From Macrotrachela quadricornifera (lineage: Eukaryota > Rotifera > Eurotatoria > Philodinida > Philodinidae): DNA of 64,000 nucleotides. The DNA lies in the NCBI GenBank assembly GCA_022393335.1, contig JAJEKB010001135.1, positions 62,001-126,000 on the forward strand. The letters are read 5' to 3'. Numbering within the stretch: the first letter of the stretch is position 1; every line of letters starts with the position of its first letter. The position numbers were made by a program, and so were the translations under genes. Below the pieces are notes generated by a model. The model did no database searches, had not been told where the DNA came from, and saw only the letters and a list, made by a program, of their open reading frames with translations. Of the stretch, positions 37,546-49,321 are shown piece after piece.

Positions 37546-39042
37546 TATTCGTTTTTAGACTTTTAATATTATTAAAATGTATTGAAACTAAATAGAAAAG
37601 AACGAGACACGATAGAAAAACCTATTTTAAATATTTAATAAATCCATATACGACAAGTTTCTTTATATATCACTGATATTATATAAGTGCATACAAACAA
37701 CAGATTATCGTCATTCTAGCATGGATAGTAAAGTGTAATCATTCTATTATTGCTAACTACTTAATTCATTCTCTAGAACGTATATATACGTAAAAAAAAG
37801 AAATCTTATGGAGATTAGCATCTAAATTTAGTAAGAAAGATATACCGTATAAAGTCGTCATGTTAAAATATTACGTGGCTTCTTTTTGAATATATAAAAT
37901 TATTTGATTAGGTTCTATTAATTATTGGCACTGCGCTAATATATATCGATAACTTATGTATAAAATCAGAGGCACGCATATTTTAGTTATAGTTTGTCAT
38001 TTAGTAATAAATAACGACAAATATGAATCCTTTAATTACAAGATTTTTGCAAATATAAAAGAAGTTTGAATTTGCTCATCAAAATCGAGAATCGGGTAGA
38101 TATATTCAAGCAAATCAATGAATTCCATTAAATTTCATGCAACATTATAAAATTCTTCAATTACATGCTAAAGTAAAAAGATTCAAAACTTTATGAAATT
38201 CTTCGTGTAAGCGTGATAAAAAACTTTATGATCTCATATTGTAATACAGTTTTAATAGGATTGAACATTTAATCTTCTCTAAGATTACAGCTTAAGTAAA
38301 TCACATCTTCCTAACGTACTAACAATCACGAGACTATAAGCAATTTTATGAATTTCTGTTTGGTTTCACAAGATCTTCAGTGTAGTCATCTAAATTCATA
38401 ATAGTTAACTATATACATTCATATTAATATCATATAATAACACTATGATGCTAAAAACCCCCGAGCAAAATAGAATAATATAAAAGCTTCATAAACGCTT
38501 ATCTTACAACATATAAGAAGTCAAAAAATCAAATATAAGTTGAATTTTAATTTTCAGCTATTTTCTATATTTATATCAATAATTAATTTATTGTATAATA
38601 TAATATGAATGCAATCAAATATGATAGAATTTAATATAAAAACTACAAACAATATATCATTGAAAATATTAGATAAAAGAAAAATATCATTCAATTTGAA
38701 AATTTACATTTATTGTATATTCATACGTAATATGTATGTATGTATATATATTTAGACCTTCTTTTTCACTCTCTTCATCTTTTTTTTTTTGTCTTCTTGT
38801 CGGTCTTTATTCATGAGTAACTACTACTATATACGAATATATTGATAGTAATTATGAACATATAATAAGGTCATGCTTGAATGCTTCTACTCTTGGGTTT
38901 ATCTTTTTTTTGTATGCACATTACCCCATATATCTACCAACGACGACAAGCCTACTTGGTCACAATCACAAGTTCACTTCTACATATACATCGACATAGA
39001 TACATTCTTTTTTTTTTCTTCTAACCAACGAAAAAAAAAGAA
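37546..39042. other. AT-rich intergenic region, nothing seen
   Basis: No credible open frames. Presumably contains the promoter and 5' UTR of the ankyrin-repeat gene that starts at 39043. Confidence 0.5.
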
Positions 39043-40754
39043 ATGAGGTAAAGTTCTATGTAAAATGAATAAATTAAATTTATATATTGATTCCTTTTTT
39101 TTCACGTAACAGTAGCACAAAAACTAGGTAAGATAATTAATCGAAATAAAAAAAATCAATATATTTAAGTTAAAATAGATATTAAAAGGAAGAATTCTTC
39201 TTTTTTTTAAAATTTTTTATTACTCATAGTGAACATCGATCATCACGTACAACAAAAGATTCTCATCGTGAAAAGGATGCTCATCGAGAAATTCGTGAAG
39301 AAAAAGCATCAACAAGTCATCATCATTCAGCAGTAAATAATGTTCCATCAACCGATCGTGCTTTTAAAGATAAGCATCATCCATTACTAATTGCAATTTG
39401 GAATGCTGATCGAACACAAACAAATATTGATGAAAAACTTAAAGGTCTTCGTGATTTAATTAAAAAAGGCACAAGTATAACAAAAAAAAACAAAAAAGAA
39501 ATTATTTAACGAAAAAGAAATAATAAATTTCTTCTTTTTAAGATCCAAGTGTTAGTTGTGAAATTTTACATGAACAAACGGGTACACCTATTGCACAAGT
39601 ATCACCATTGATCATTGCTTGTTTCGAAGGTGATGTTGATATTATTCGTTTTTTTATTGAAGTTAGTAATTAAAAACAATATACGTATACATATTTTTCT
39701 CAAATAATTTTATTTTTTATATAAAGAATGGTGCTGATCCAAATCAAGCTGAAAGTGAGCATCATTTAACACCTATTCATGTTTTGTGTGATGCTGAATA
39801 TCATGGACAAAGTTTACGTGTAAATATTTAAAAAAACTAATTCAGTTAAATATATTTTTTTTCTTTTTATAGCAAAAAGATCGAGCTGATTTAATTCGTT
39901 TATTAATTAAACATGGTGCACAAGTTAATCATTTAGATCGAAGTTCAATGGCTGCTATTCATAAGTAAAAAAATTTGAAAGAAATATTTTTTTCTAAATA
40001 TTTCTAGAGCTGTTATTCATGATCGACCGGAATGTGTTGAAGCATTAATGGATGCACATGCTGATCCAAATGTTGCATTTATGGGTGATACACCATTAAG
40101 TATTGCTGCAAGACATAATCGAAGTAAAATTGTTCAGTAAGATTAAATAAATAAATATTAAATAAACTAAAAAATATGAAATAATTATTTTTTTTTAAAA
40201 AAAAAAAGAATATTACTTGATCATAAAGAAACAAATGTTAATCATCGTAATGATCAAGGTGGTACTGCACTTCATTTTGCTAGTGCTGGTATTATATTTA
40301 AATATAAAAGAAAAAACATCTTTTTTTTTTTATTTTAAATTATATTTAGGTATTGTTGATAGTCCAGAATGTGTCGAATTATTATTACATTCTGGTGCTA
40401 AAGTTAATGCACAAGATTTAAAAAATAACACGGCTGCAATGGTTGCTTGTTTTTTTAATAAACCACGTATTTTGACAACTTTAATTCGAGCTGGTGCGGA
40501 TCTTGTTGTTCGAAATAATGAAGGTAAAAAAAAAGAACGACAAAGTTTTTCTTATTTTTATTTTCTTTTGCTTTTGATTAGGCAAAGATGCATATGATGT
40601 AGCTATTGAAAAAGAATTTGATGAATGCAAAGAAATTGTAACTAAAGCACTTGAAAAACGAGGTATTAAAGCTGGTGTTAAACCAACTCCAACAGCAACA
40701 ACAACAACTGAAAAATTAACTGAAGAAGTTGATAAACTTAAACTTAAACGTTAA
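39043..40754 (+). CDS. Ankyrin-repeat protein, 10 exons, 374 aa
   Basis: The exons are 39043-39047, 39113-39127, 39230-39474, 39543-39661, 39727-39819, 39873-39964, 40008-40136, 40209-40288, 40350-40523 and 40582-40754, in continuous frame. The first coding exon supplies only ATG plus two bases, and the second is a 15-nt microexon. Skipping the microexon also keeps the frame, so its use needs transcript proof. Residues 1-~55 are Ser/His/Lys-rich. About seven ankyrin repeats follow, with motifs such as SPLIIACFEGDVDIIRFFIE, NGADPNQAE, HGAQVNHLDRS, DTPLSIAARHN, GGTALHFASA and SGAKVNAQDLKNN. The protein ends in a Lys/Thr-rich tail. Ankyrin repeats bind other proteins; no catalytic, membrane or SOCS/F-box module is seen, so the partner and role are unknown. 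Codon use and 44-76-base introns resemble the PSMD5/COPS4 genes. Confidence 0.85.
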
Positions 40755-42979
40755 ACAAATAACTTTATAATCAATTAGAAAAAAAAAAAAAAAGAACAAT
40801 TGAATACTTCACAATCAGAGATCACTTTTGTTTTCCTTTCCGTTTTTTTTTTCCTTCATTGTTACTTTTGTTTAATTGCATCAAATGTATTTCCTTTGTT
40901 TCTCTGTCTAATTTAACTCATACAACTGTTTTACACTTTTCTAATGTCAAACATTTTTTAACCCCTATTGATCGACTCTCACGTCAAACTTTAGAGTACT
41001 TGAGTGGCATATGTATGCTTTTTCTTTTTTTTTTTTTTGTCTCCAATTCATTCATACTGACAACATTCTTCCTCTCACATTTTTTGTTCTATTCTTTTCA
41101 AAAATCGCTTAACATTGCCGGAGGTCTAATGCTTTTTTGAATTGATTTCCCGCGCGCTTATTTTCTCTTCTCATTTTTTTGCAAGTGTTAACTTTTTTTT
41201 TTTTTTGTATGTCATACTGTTATGCATGCCTGACATCGTCATCTATCGATTCTAATAAATGATCTTTTTCGTTTTGCTTGCATAATCTCAGTCGTCTATA
41301 TATAAATTTTTTAACATAACACATCAAGAAGCAAAAAAAAAAAGAAGTCTTTCTTCTAATAAATCAAAATCGATCTTACGTTTTTTTTATTTATATGTCT
41401 GTCTATTTCTTCTGTTGGCACATATTTTTTATCGATTGTCTTCTTTACGACATATATTGATTATATCATGTGTGAATGTGTATGTCTTTTCGCACAATAA
41501 ATTAAAAAAAATAAAAAAAGAAGAGAGAGAGAGAAGAAATATAAAAAAAAATGAGCGGCCGAATAACAGTTTGATTGCTTCCTGGAAAATTTTGACAAGA
41601 TCTATGAAGATGATCTATCGAAGTGTATGCACAATTATATATATTTTGATATTCTTTCCATCTTTTCTTTTTGTTTTAATTGCTTTGCAAATGAACTTTG
41701 GGAATGGATAGTTTTTTTTTCTCGTATTATTTTATTCTTTGAATAAAAAAAAAAAAATTGTCAAGAGAAAAAGAAACCAAAATAGTGACGATAACAATTG
41801 TGCTGATAGTTACAAATATGAAATATGTAATAAACATCAAGAGGAAACCTTTAATTATAAAAAAAAAAGAAGAAGAAGAAGAAAAAGAGAAATAGAAGAA
41901 AAGAATATATTTATATAAAACTTTTTTTTTGTATATCTTTGTAAAGATGTACAAATATTATTAATGAAAGTTTGTGATTATTTTATTTTATAATTAAATG
42001 TTCATTGAGTTTTTTTTCCCTCATAATCTTTTGATGAAATATAAAAATAACAAAAAAAAAAAAAAGAAAATCTCGAGACAATGAACAAATGGTTAGATAT
42101 TAAATGAAATTTTAATAGAACATAAAACGAAGAAAAAGAATAGTTGTAATAAAATATTCATTAAACAAGCGTTTATTTTATTTAAAAATTCATATAAATC
42201 TTTTAGTTCTTTATTCAACAAATGAATATTGACGATCCTATCGTTTTTACTAATTGCTGTTAATCCATAGTTGCCATGCATTCTTTAACATTTTTCTTCT
42301 TTCTTCAACTATCAATAGCATAGACATAGATGCTATAACATCATCAATTCATTTTTTTTCTCTTCGTTTACTTTTATATATATATATATCTCTATTCTTG
42401 TTCACTCGGTCATTCTGAATCGTTGTGCAGGAACTCATCGCGTATTTCCTGTATGTGTGTCATCGAATCAGCGGTATATTACCAAGTCTCGTAAGAAAAT
42501 TTTTCATTGAAATTTTATCTCTTATATTAGTGAATAGATTGAGAAAGAAAAAGCAAAAAAAGAATTTTGGGTCTCTCTTTTTTTTCTCTTTATATCAGAT
42601 AGAGTGCTAACAAACAAGTGTAGCAACTAGCAATAAGAGCTCTATCTAACAAAAAAAAAAACTCGAAGGAATGATCGAGTTTATCATTCAGTTCTCTCTT
42701 TTTTTTTTCTTTTCGCGAACAAGCTCTTTTCTTTGTGTGTTGAGCACTAGTAAGTAGTAATGGTGCTATGCGCAGCTACTGTAGTTAGAGTGTCATCCGG
42801 AATTTGAAACTCTATTTTCCATTGAAGATGAGACGCAAAGGAGAGAGAGAGAGAAAAATGGAGCGAAGAGAAAAAAAAATTTTCTCTAACACATACATTC
42901 TACTTGGCTAGAACTTACAACTGCGAATTTATTTGATAGGATAGTGCTCTATTTTCTCGATAGATAGTTCAGTCTCGAA

Positions 42980-43143
42980 ACAAGATCAGAACGCACATAC
43001 AACAAAAAAAAAGAAGCAAAGAGAAAAAAAACGAGACGACGAACCAAAAAAAAAAAGAAGAGAAGAAAAATTCATCACATCTTTCTACAACATCTTCACT
43101 ATCAATTCAACGTATACATTTTATATATATACATTCAAAATTG
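42980..43143 (+). other. Candidate 5' UTR exon with donor at 43144
   Basis: A-rich leader-like sequence ends in a strong GTAAGC donor. The nearest good in-strand acceptor leading to a coding exon is at 49085-49086. The left border is arbitrary. Linkage to that exon is inferred. Confidence 0.3.
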
Positions 43144-46110
43144 GTAAGCTTAAGCTTTCACAATAGTATAAATGTAATTGATACTTCAATCAATAATTGA
43201 GCGATAGAAATGTCGACCGCTCAACAAAATCAAACTATGAGACAAAAGAATCAACAGACATTAAAAAAAAAACGAAACAAAAAAAAAATATAGAGAACTT
43301 TGCATGCTTATGTTATTGTTAGAGAATTAATTTGTCGCGTGTTGAGCTCGACTATAGAGTAGCAAATGCAACTAGAGATCAAAAATAAAATGAGACCACC
43401 ATCACTACTATTCCATGTCTTGTCGTCGGGTTTTTCTTTTCTTTTTGTTTCTTTTGCAATGTTTTGAGCTTATGCATAAATAATATTTTGAACTATAGGA
43501 GAAAAAGAAACGAGAGAGAGAGAGAGAAAGAGAAGATAGCTTCTTTTTCATACATAAAATTCATCATATATAGAAAATAGATTGAATAAAATTTGCGTTT
43601 GCTAAAAAAAACAGGTAGTATTAGAATAGTAGGACAAATTGAAGTAAAGCGGATGATGACAATGTTTCATCTCCTCGAGCATTTTTACGATTGGTATCAT
43701 GTATGCTTGAATGAATTGTAGAAGACATCGTCATTGCTGAGTCGTAATGCAGAGGCCAATTTTCAGAGTCATTACGCCTTCAGGTTTGAAGAGCAATCAT
43801 TAGAAGAAGACGACCACAACGGAAGACACAACGAAGGCAACGAGCCTGTCGAAAGAGAAGTCAAACACTCATATTTGACTTCCTGCAAACATGTATACAA
43901 TAAAAAAAAAGAGATCTCGAGTTTCTTAATTATGAATCAAGAAAAAATGAGACGAGAGAAATAAAAAAAAAAGAAAAGAAAAAAGAAACAACTAACTTAA
44001 AATATTTTTTTAATTCCTTTAAATTAAACATCATTTAAGTAATATTAAGAATCACTTTTATCTATCTCTGTTTGAAATCTTCCTGTAATATTTTTTTTTA
44101 TTGCATGCAAAAGATCTCCTGCTGCTCTTTTTTTCTATTCCATATCTAATTCTCAATTACTTCTTTTTTTTTGTACTGCTCTTTTTTTTTAGTAATTCAT
44201 TCACCCTCTCATACAAAATAGACAATTTTTTGCTTCTTCTTATTCTTATCCTTTTCTTGTCTTCGGTCGTTTAAAATAAAAAAAAGAAAAAAAAAACGGC
44301 AAGCAATCGCGTGACGTACGCATCAGGGGGTGCGCTCGGATGATCCACTACCGCGTTACGATGAGATTTCAATCGGCGTGTGTGTGTGTGTGTCGCTCTC
44401 TCTCTCATTTCCGTAAATTTTTTTTTGTCTGTTTTAATACACAATTGTCTTGTCAATTGTAGCCTTTATCATTTCTTTCTTTCTTCATTTTTTTTTCACT
44501 AAGTCTTATACATTGCATTTGGAAGAATATAATCGACAAATTTTTTCCCTGCTAAGAGCTAAGAGAAGGAGAGGGAGAGAGAGAGAGAAATCTAATAATG
44601 TGAAAATTTTCAATGACAACGACTCTTATGTTGATGCTGGCCCCTGATGATTGTGTATGGTGGATGCACACACGTACTAGACACTTGTTGATTGAAATAT
44701 GTCGAGCTATTTCTAAAAAGTTTACTGCTATCTCTATTTTCTCTCGGGCGTTTATAATAGAAGGTGCAACACGCAGATCGATAATGAAGATAGCAATCTG
44801 TGTTTGTCAATTGAAAATAATAAATTGAACTAGGAAATAATGTCGTTTTCTTTTTAGATTGTTAGAAATTGATCATTTTTCATGTCTTTTAATGTTTTAA
44901 GAATAACAATAACAATAGTAGTCAATCTCATTAGAAAGACTTTTTTTTAACGAGTGAATGCGATGTTTTTGATTCTTGAACTTTTTTTTCCCGTATATAT
45001 ATATATGTATGTATGTATGTATGTGTTGTTATATTTCATTTTCTTATTTCTTCAATCGACTTGTTCGCTCTTTTATTTCTCTTCATCTTTATCGAGTTCT
45101 TTCTTATTGAAGTAGGCGGGCATCATGTCCATAGAATAGAAACATTGAAATTGTGTATGTATGTGAATAAAAGCAGTAATAGTAATGGTAGTAGTTCTCT
45201 TTTAGATTTTTAATATATTTTTGATATGAATATAAGAAGAATGAGAGAGAGAGAGAGAGAAAAGTTTTTTTATTTGCAAGTTAAAGTATAGAATCGATTT
45301 ATGCGTTTTATGTGCTCTTTTCATTCTATTCGATTATTCGTACATATATTTTGATGGCAGCAGGTTTTGTCTGTTCTTCTTCCTTTTTCTTTGCTATTCA
45401 AATCAAAATTGAGAACGCTTTTTTTTTTTAAAACAATAACAACAAAAGAAATCAAGAGTGTAAGAAAGAAAACGCTCTTAACATGTATTGATAAGAATTC
45501 AGAGTTAAGGTGACGTATGTTATATATATATGTTGACATTTTCTAATTTCAAGACATGATTGAACATGGCCTCAAGTTTGCATGCAGTCGCTGTTGTTCA
45601 CCGGGCCCGAGAGAGAAAAAAAAGGAACATACACACTTGACAGACAATATCAAATAATAGTAGTATGTGAGAGAAAGAGAGGATGGAACAAAATTAAATT
45701 TTTTTTTTTCTTTTTCTCACTCATAAAGAACACAACGTTTTGTTGAAAGAGGTGAAGGGGACTCTTGGGAAGCGCGTGTGTGCACTTTTTTTAACAACAC
45801 TCAGTAACCATTCATTCATTCTATATTGTTGATTAAGTGAGAAAAAACAGGACTGTAGAAATGCAGAAATGAAAAAAAAAAAAATTTAATCATCACTCAT
45901 AGACTTTTATAAAACGAGAGAATAAAGAGCAAGTTTCTTTTTTTCCTCTTATTTTTTTTTTGAAGATAACATTCATTTTCTTTTTTTTTTATATTTTGTA
46001 TATATGTGTTTTAATAGCAGCGTCCTCATCTTGCGTACATTTTTTTTTCGCTCTTGTATTCTCTTTTTTTGGTTTGAAAGTCAAATGAAACAGAACAGAT
46101 GCCGATGTGT

Positions 46111-46146
<36 letters not shown>
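46111..46146. repeat. (AG)n microsatellite, about 36 bases
   Basis: Uninterrupted AG repeat. Shorter AG and TG runs occur at about 44380-44392, 44570-44588, 45245-45261 and 50441-50457. Confidence 0.9.
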
Positions 46147-46147
<1 letters not shown>

Positions 46148-48703
46148 CAACCAACGTCGGCTTCACTTCATTTGAAAATAACAAGTAAGTGTATGTAAGA
46201 ATGTAAAATTGCATCGATTATAAATTTATTCTTTTTTATTTTATTCTGATTATTTGTTTTATTTAAAAAGAAATGGCTTCAATAATTGAAAAAATCAAAA
46301 TAAACAAAATTTTTATTTGTATATGTTTTCTAGTTTCTTTTTTTTTTGTTTTAATGATTGATTGAATATTCTTAATGTTTTTGATTATTTAAACATTATA
46401 AACACATCTGGAATAATCATTTTTCTTTTCCTTCTTTTTTTTTTTTATTTTGTTAGGAAATAAAAATGTAAATATAATATCTTTCATCATCTGGATAGAC
46501 ATGAAACAAGAGATAAAATAGAAAAGATATTTAGTTTAGTCTTTAGAATAATCGACAATTTTTCCGTTCTATATATTAGAAAATCTAATCTTGACACATC
46601 TGTTTCATCTCTTCTTGTTTTCTATGTCTAAGATTTTTTTTTTTTTTCTTATCTGGTTAAGTTGTTTGTATGTATTAAGAAAAAGAAAGAAATATGGATT
46701 GTCCTTTACAATCATAGTTATACTTCTTCGTCTTCGTCTTGATTATATATAATAGAGAAAAAAAAAATTCTTTTGGTCTTCTCTCGTTTCCGGTAGATGC
46801 CATTTTTTGTTTCTTCAATTTATGAGAGAAAGAAAGATCTGTACAGATGCGCTATTTATTATTGACTAAAATGCTTTTCTTAATCAATCAATCAATCTAG
46901 AAGATGAGTTGAACTTTTGCCTCGCGCACGATCGTTCTTTCTCAATTATATCGAACTTTTTTTTCCAATTATTTATCTTGTTCGTTCAATGTATCACCAC
47001 GATTGATGGTTAACACGATCATATATATAAACACATTCTTGTTTCTGAGAATAGAAAGAACAACTGAACTCATAATGCGAACTGATATCAGTACATTAGT
47101 AAACTATGTCTAATGTTCTTTAGAATTACATCTTAGTTTTTTTTTTTGATATATGGAATATAAGAAAGAAGAAAGGAGAAGAATAGAAATGATGTTCCGT
47201 TTTGTTTCTTTAACCGATTCATCGTTCGTATTCTATCTTGATATTCCTCCTTTTTCTCATTCTGTTTGTACAGAATATTATTTTAGGAAAATTCTCTTTT
47301 TTTTTTTTTCTATTCTTTACACAGAGAGAAAAGTTCGAGCTAAATAAGAGTGTGTATGTACAAGCATCGACTGTATTAGTTAGTATAGTAAATGTCGAAG
47401 AGATTTTTTTTTTTTTTCTTCGTACATCCTAACCAACCAAATATATTTATATGTAGAAAGATAGTATAAGCGAATGTGTTTCTTTATATTTTTTTTTCTC
47501 ATCGATTCCATCGTTTTTCTCGAGTGCTAGAACAAAGAATTGTTGATAATAATGGTTACATTATAATGTATCCTAGAAGAAGAAAACAACAACGGCTGAA
47601 TTTTCCGGTAAAATTGATTGATGTTAAGAAACATTTATTTTTTTTTTTAAATAGACATTTTTTCTTGTATTTAAGTCTTTAATTAAAAGTAAAAAAAAAA
47701 AGTAATTTCTTCTTTTAAATTTAGACAGAGCATACATCCGCTATCCTTTAGTTTTTTTTTTGTTCTCGTTTAGTAATTCATTTATTTCGACGAGAAGATA
47801 AGAGGGAGAATATAAATATATATAGACATCTTTAATCTACTATTCCTTTTGCTTATAGTCAAAGTTCTTTCTTTGTCGATGTGTTTTTAAAATAAAATGA
47901 TGTGTGTGAGAGAGAATAGTCCTTGTTTTTCTTTCTCTCTACGTGTGTAACCAAATTAATCTGAGACCAATGATAGAAAAAAAAACTGAATACGCAAAAT
48001 GCAAAAAGAAGTTCATTAAGTTAAGGAACTATCAGAGAATAAGACAAAAAAAAAGGAAAAGAAAGATGTAGAACTGAGTTAGTTTATTTAAGACTAAAAG
48101 GGATGTAAAATGTACATTTTCTTTCTTTTCTTTTCTCATTCAAAAAAAAAAAAATAATAACAACAAAAAACTTTTTTTTATAAAATCATTCAACCGAAAC
48201 TCAGTTTGGTCTGTTAGCCTTCACTTTCTCTTTTATAAGGTTTTTTCTGCTTGTTCGTATTCTCGTTTTTTTTTTCGATTTGCTTCTTGAAGGTAAAATA
48301 TCGACATTAACTGCACGTTGAAAAAAAAAAATTTTGCAATCATTATTATCATCATAGTCAGTCCGCCTTCATAAAAAAAAAAACCTAATGCAAACAATAA
48401 GTCTATTTTATATGAAAAAAGACACTGATGACAAAAACGCAATAAAGAAAAAGAAGAGAAGAAGAAGAAGAAAAAAAATATAGATAGAAATAATACAAAT
48501 ACTATTTTGTATATCTATATTCGATTTATTCATTCATTCGTTTTACATCGCCTTTTATATTATATTGTCATCGATGCATGTTATATATTAGTATGCTTGA
48601 CAACAATATTTTTATTTGAATCTATTCGATTTTAGAAAAAAAAAAAGGTGAGTAGGTGTATTCAACAAAAAAAAAACATCTTGTCTTTCATAGATATGAA
48701 GAT

Positions 48704-48728
48704 TAATAATAATAATAATAATAATAAT
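48704..48728. repeat. (AAT)n microsatellite
   Basis: About eight trinucleotide units in gene-poor DNA. Confidence 0.85.
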
Positions 48729-49086
48729 CGTTTTTTTTTATTCTTTATGTGTGCTTAAGATTTAAAAACTGAGATGCCGCTCATCATTAGAATGGCATAA
48801 ATATAAAGCGATCATCATCCTTTCAAGATTTCAATCATCACATGCACTTTTTTTTCTTATTTCTCTCTATATCTATCCTATCGTCATATAATTAGATTCG
48901 GTCTTTATACGCCGGTCATCAACAGAAAAAAAAAATAAAATAAAACGACTATGATGAGAGAATTTGACATTTCTTTTTCTACTATTTGAGTTCGCTTAAT
49001 AATAAAGAACAGAAGAAAAGAAAAATAAATCTTCAATTTATACTTTTTTTTTCTTTTTTATTTTATTTTCTTTTATTTTATTTTAG

Positions 49087-49321
49087 ATTCAGTCATATGA
49101 AAAATTTGACTGAAATAAAAAACAAAAAATTCTAAAAACTAAAAAAAAATAAATATTCAAATTTCACTATGACAGCACAATATAAATGGAGCCACAATAA
49201 AATTTAAATTTAAATTATATAAAATGATGGAATCAACAAATACAACTACTGATCAACAAACACCACCTATAATACCGATTAATAATAGTAGTAGTCGTCG
49301 GAAACAGAGCAAACCTAATAG
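49087..49321 (+). CDS. First coding exon of a gene with an RRKQ repressor motif (partial)
   Basis: An exon bounded by a classic pyrimidine-tract acceptor (AG at 49085-49086) and a GTAAAT donor at 49322. It contains an ATG at 49224 (and another at 49227) and 98 coding bases. The peptide begins MMESTNTTTDQQ and ends SSSRRKQSKPNR, the last codon being split. RRKQxxP near the N-terminus is the NuRD/RBBP4-binding motif of Sall, BCL11 and FOG zinc-finger repressors, where it starts MSRRKQ. Here it sits about 23 residues in. No continuing exon is visible in the next 14 kb, so the remainder may follow a long intron, be lost in the gap at 50089, or lie beyond the window. A short upstream open frame precedes the ATG in the leader. 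Confidence 0.5.

Larger units (their letters stand above)
40755..49086. other. 8.3-kb gene-poor region, purine/pyrimidine tracts
   Basis: Long A, T, GA and CT tracts alternate throughout. The listed open frames are short and low-complexity. The part 42400-43143 looks like a promoter and leader exon: a GA/A-rich transcript-like stretch ends at a strong donor (GTAAGC at 43144). If it joins the acceptor at 49085-49086, this region is the first intron of the gene whose first coding exon is at 49224. Microsatellites in it are listed separately. Confidence 0.45.

Noticed and set aside
43210..43293. 27-aa frame beginning MSTAQQNQ
   Set aside because: It ends in a poly-Lys run from A-rich DNA, has no splice donor in phase and no downstream exon; at best a short upstream frame.
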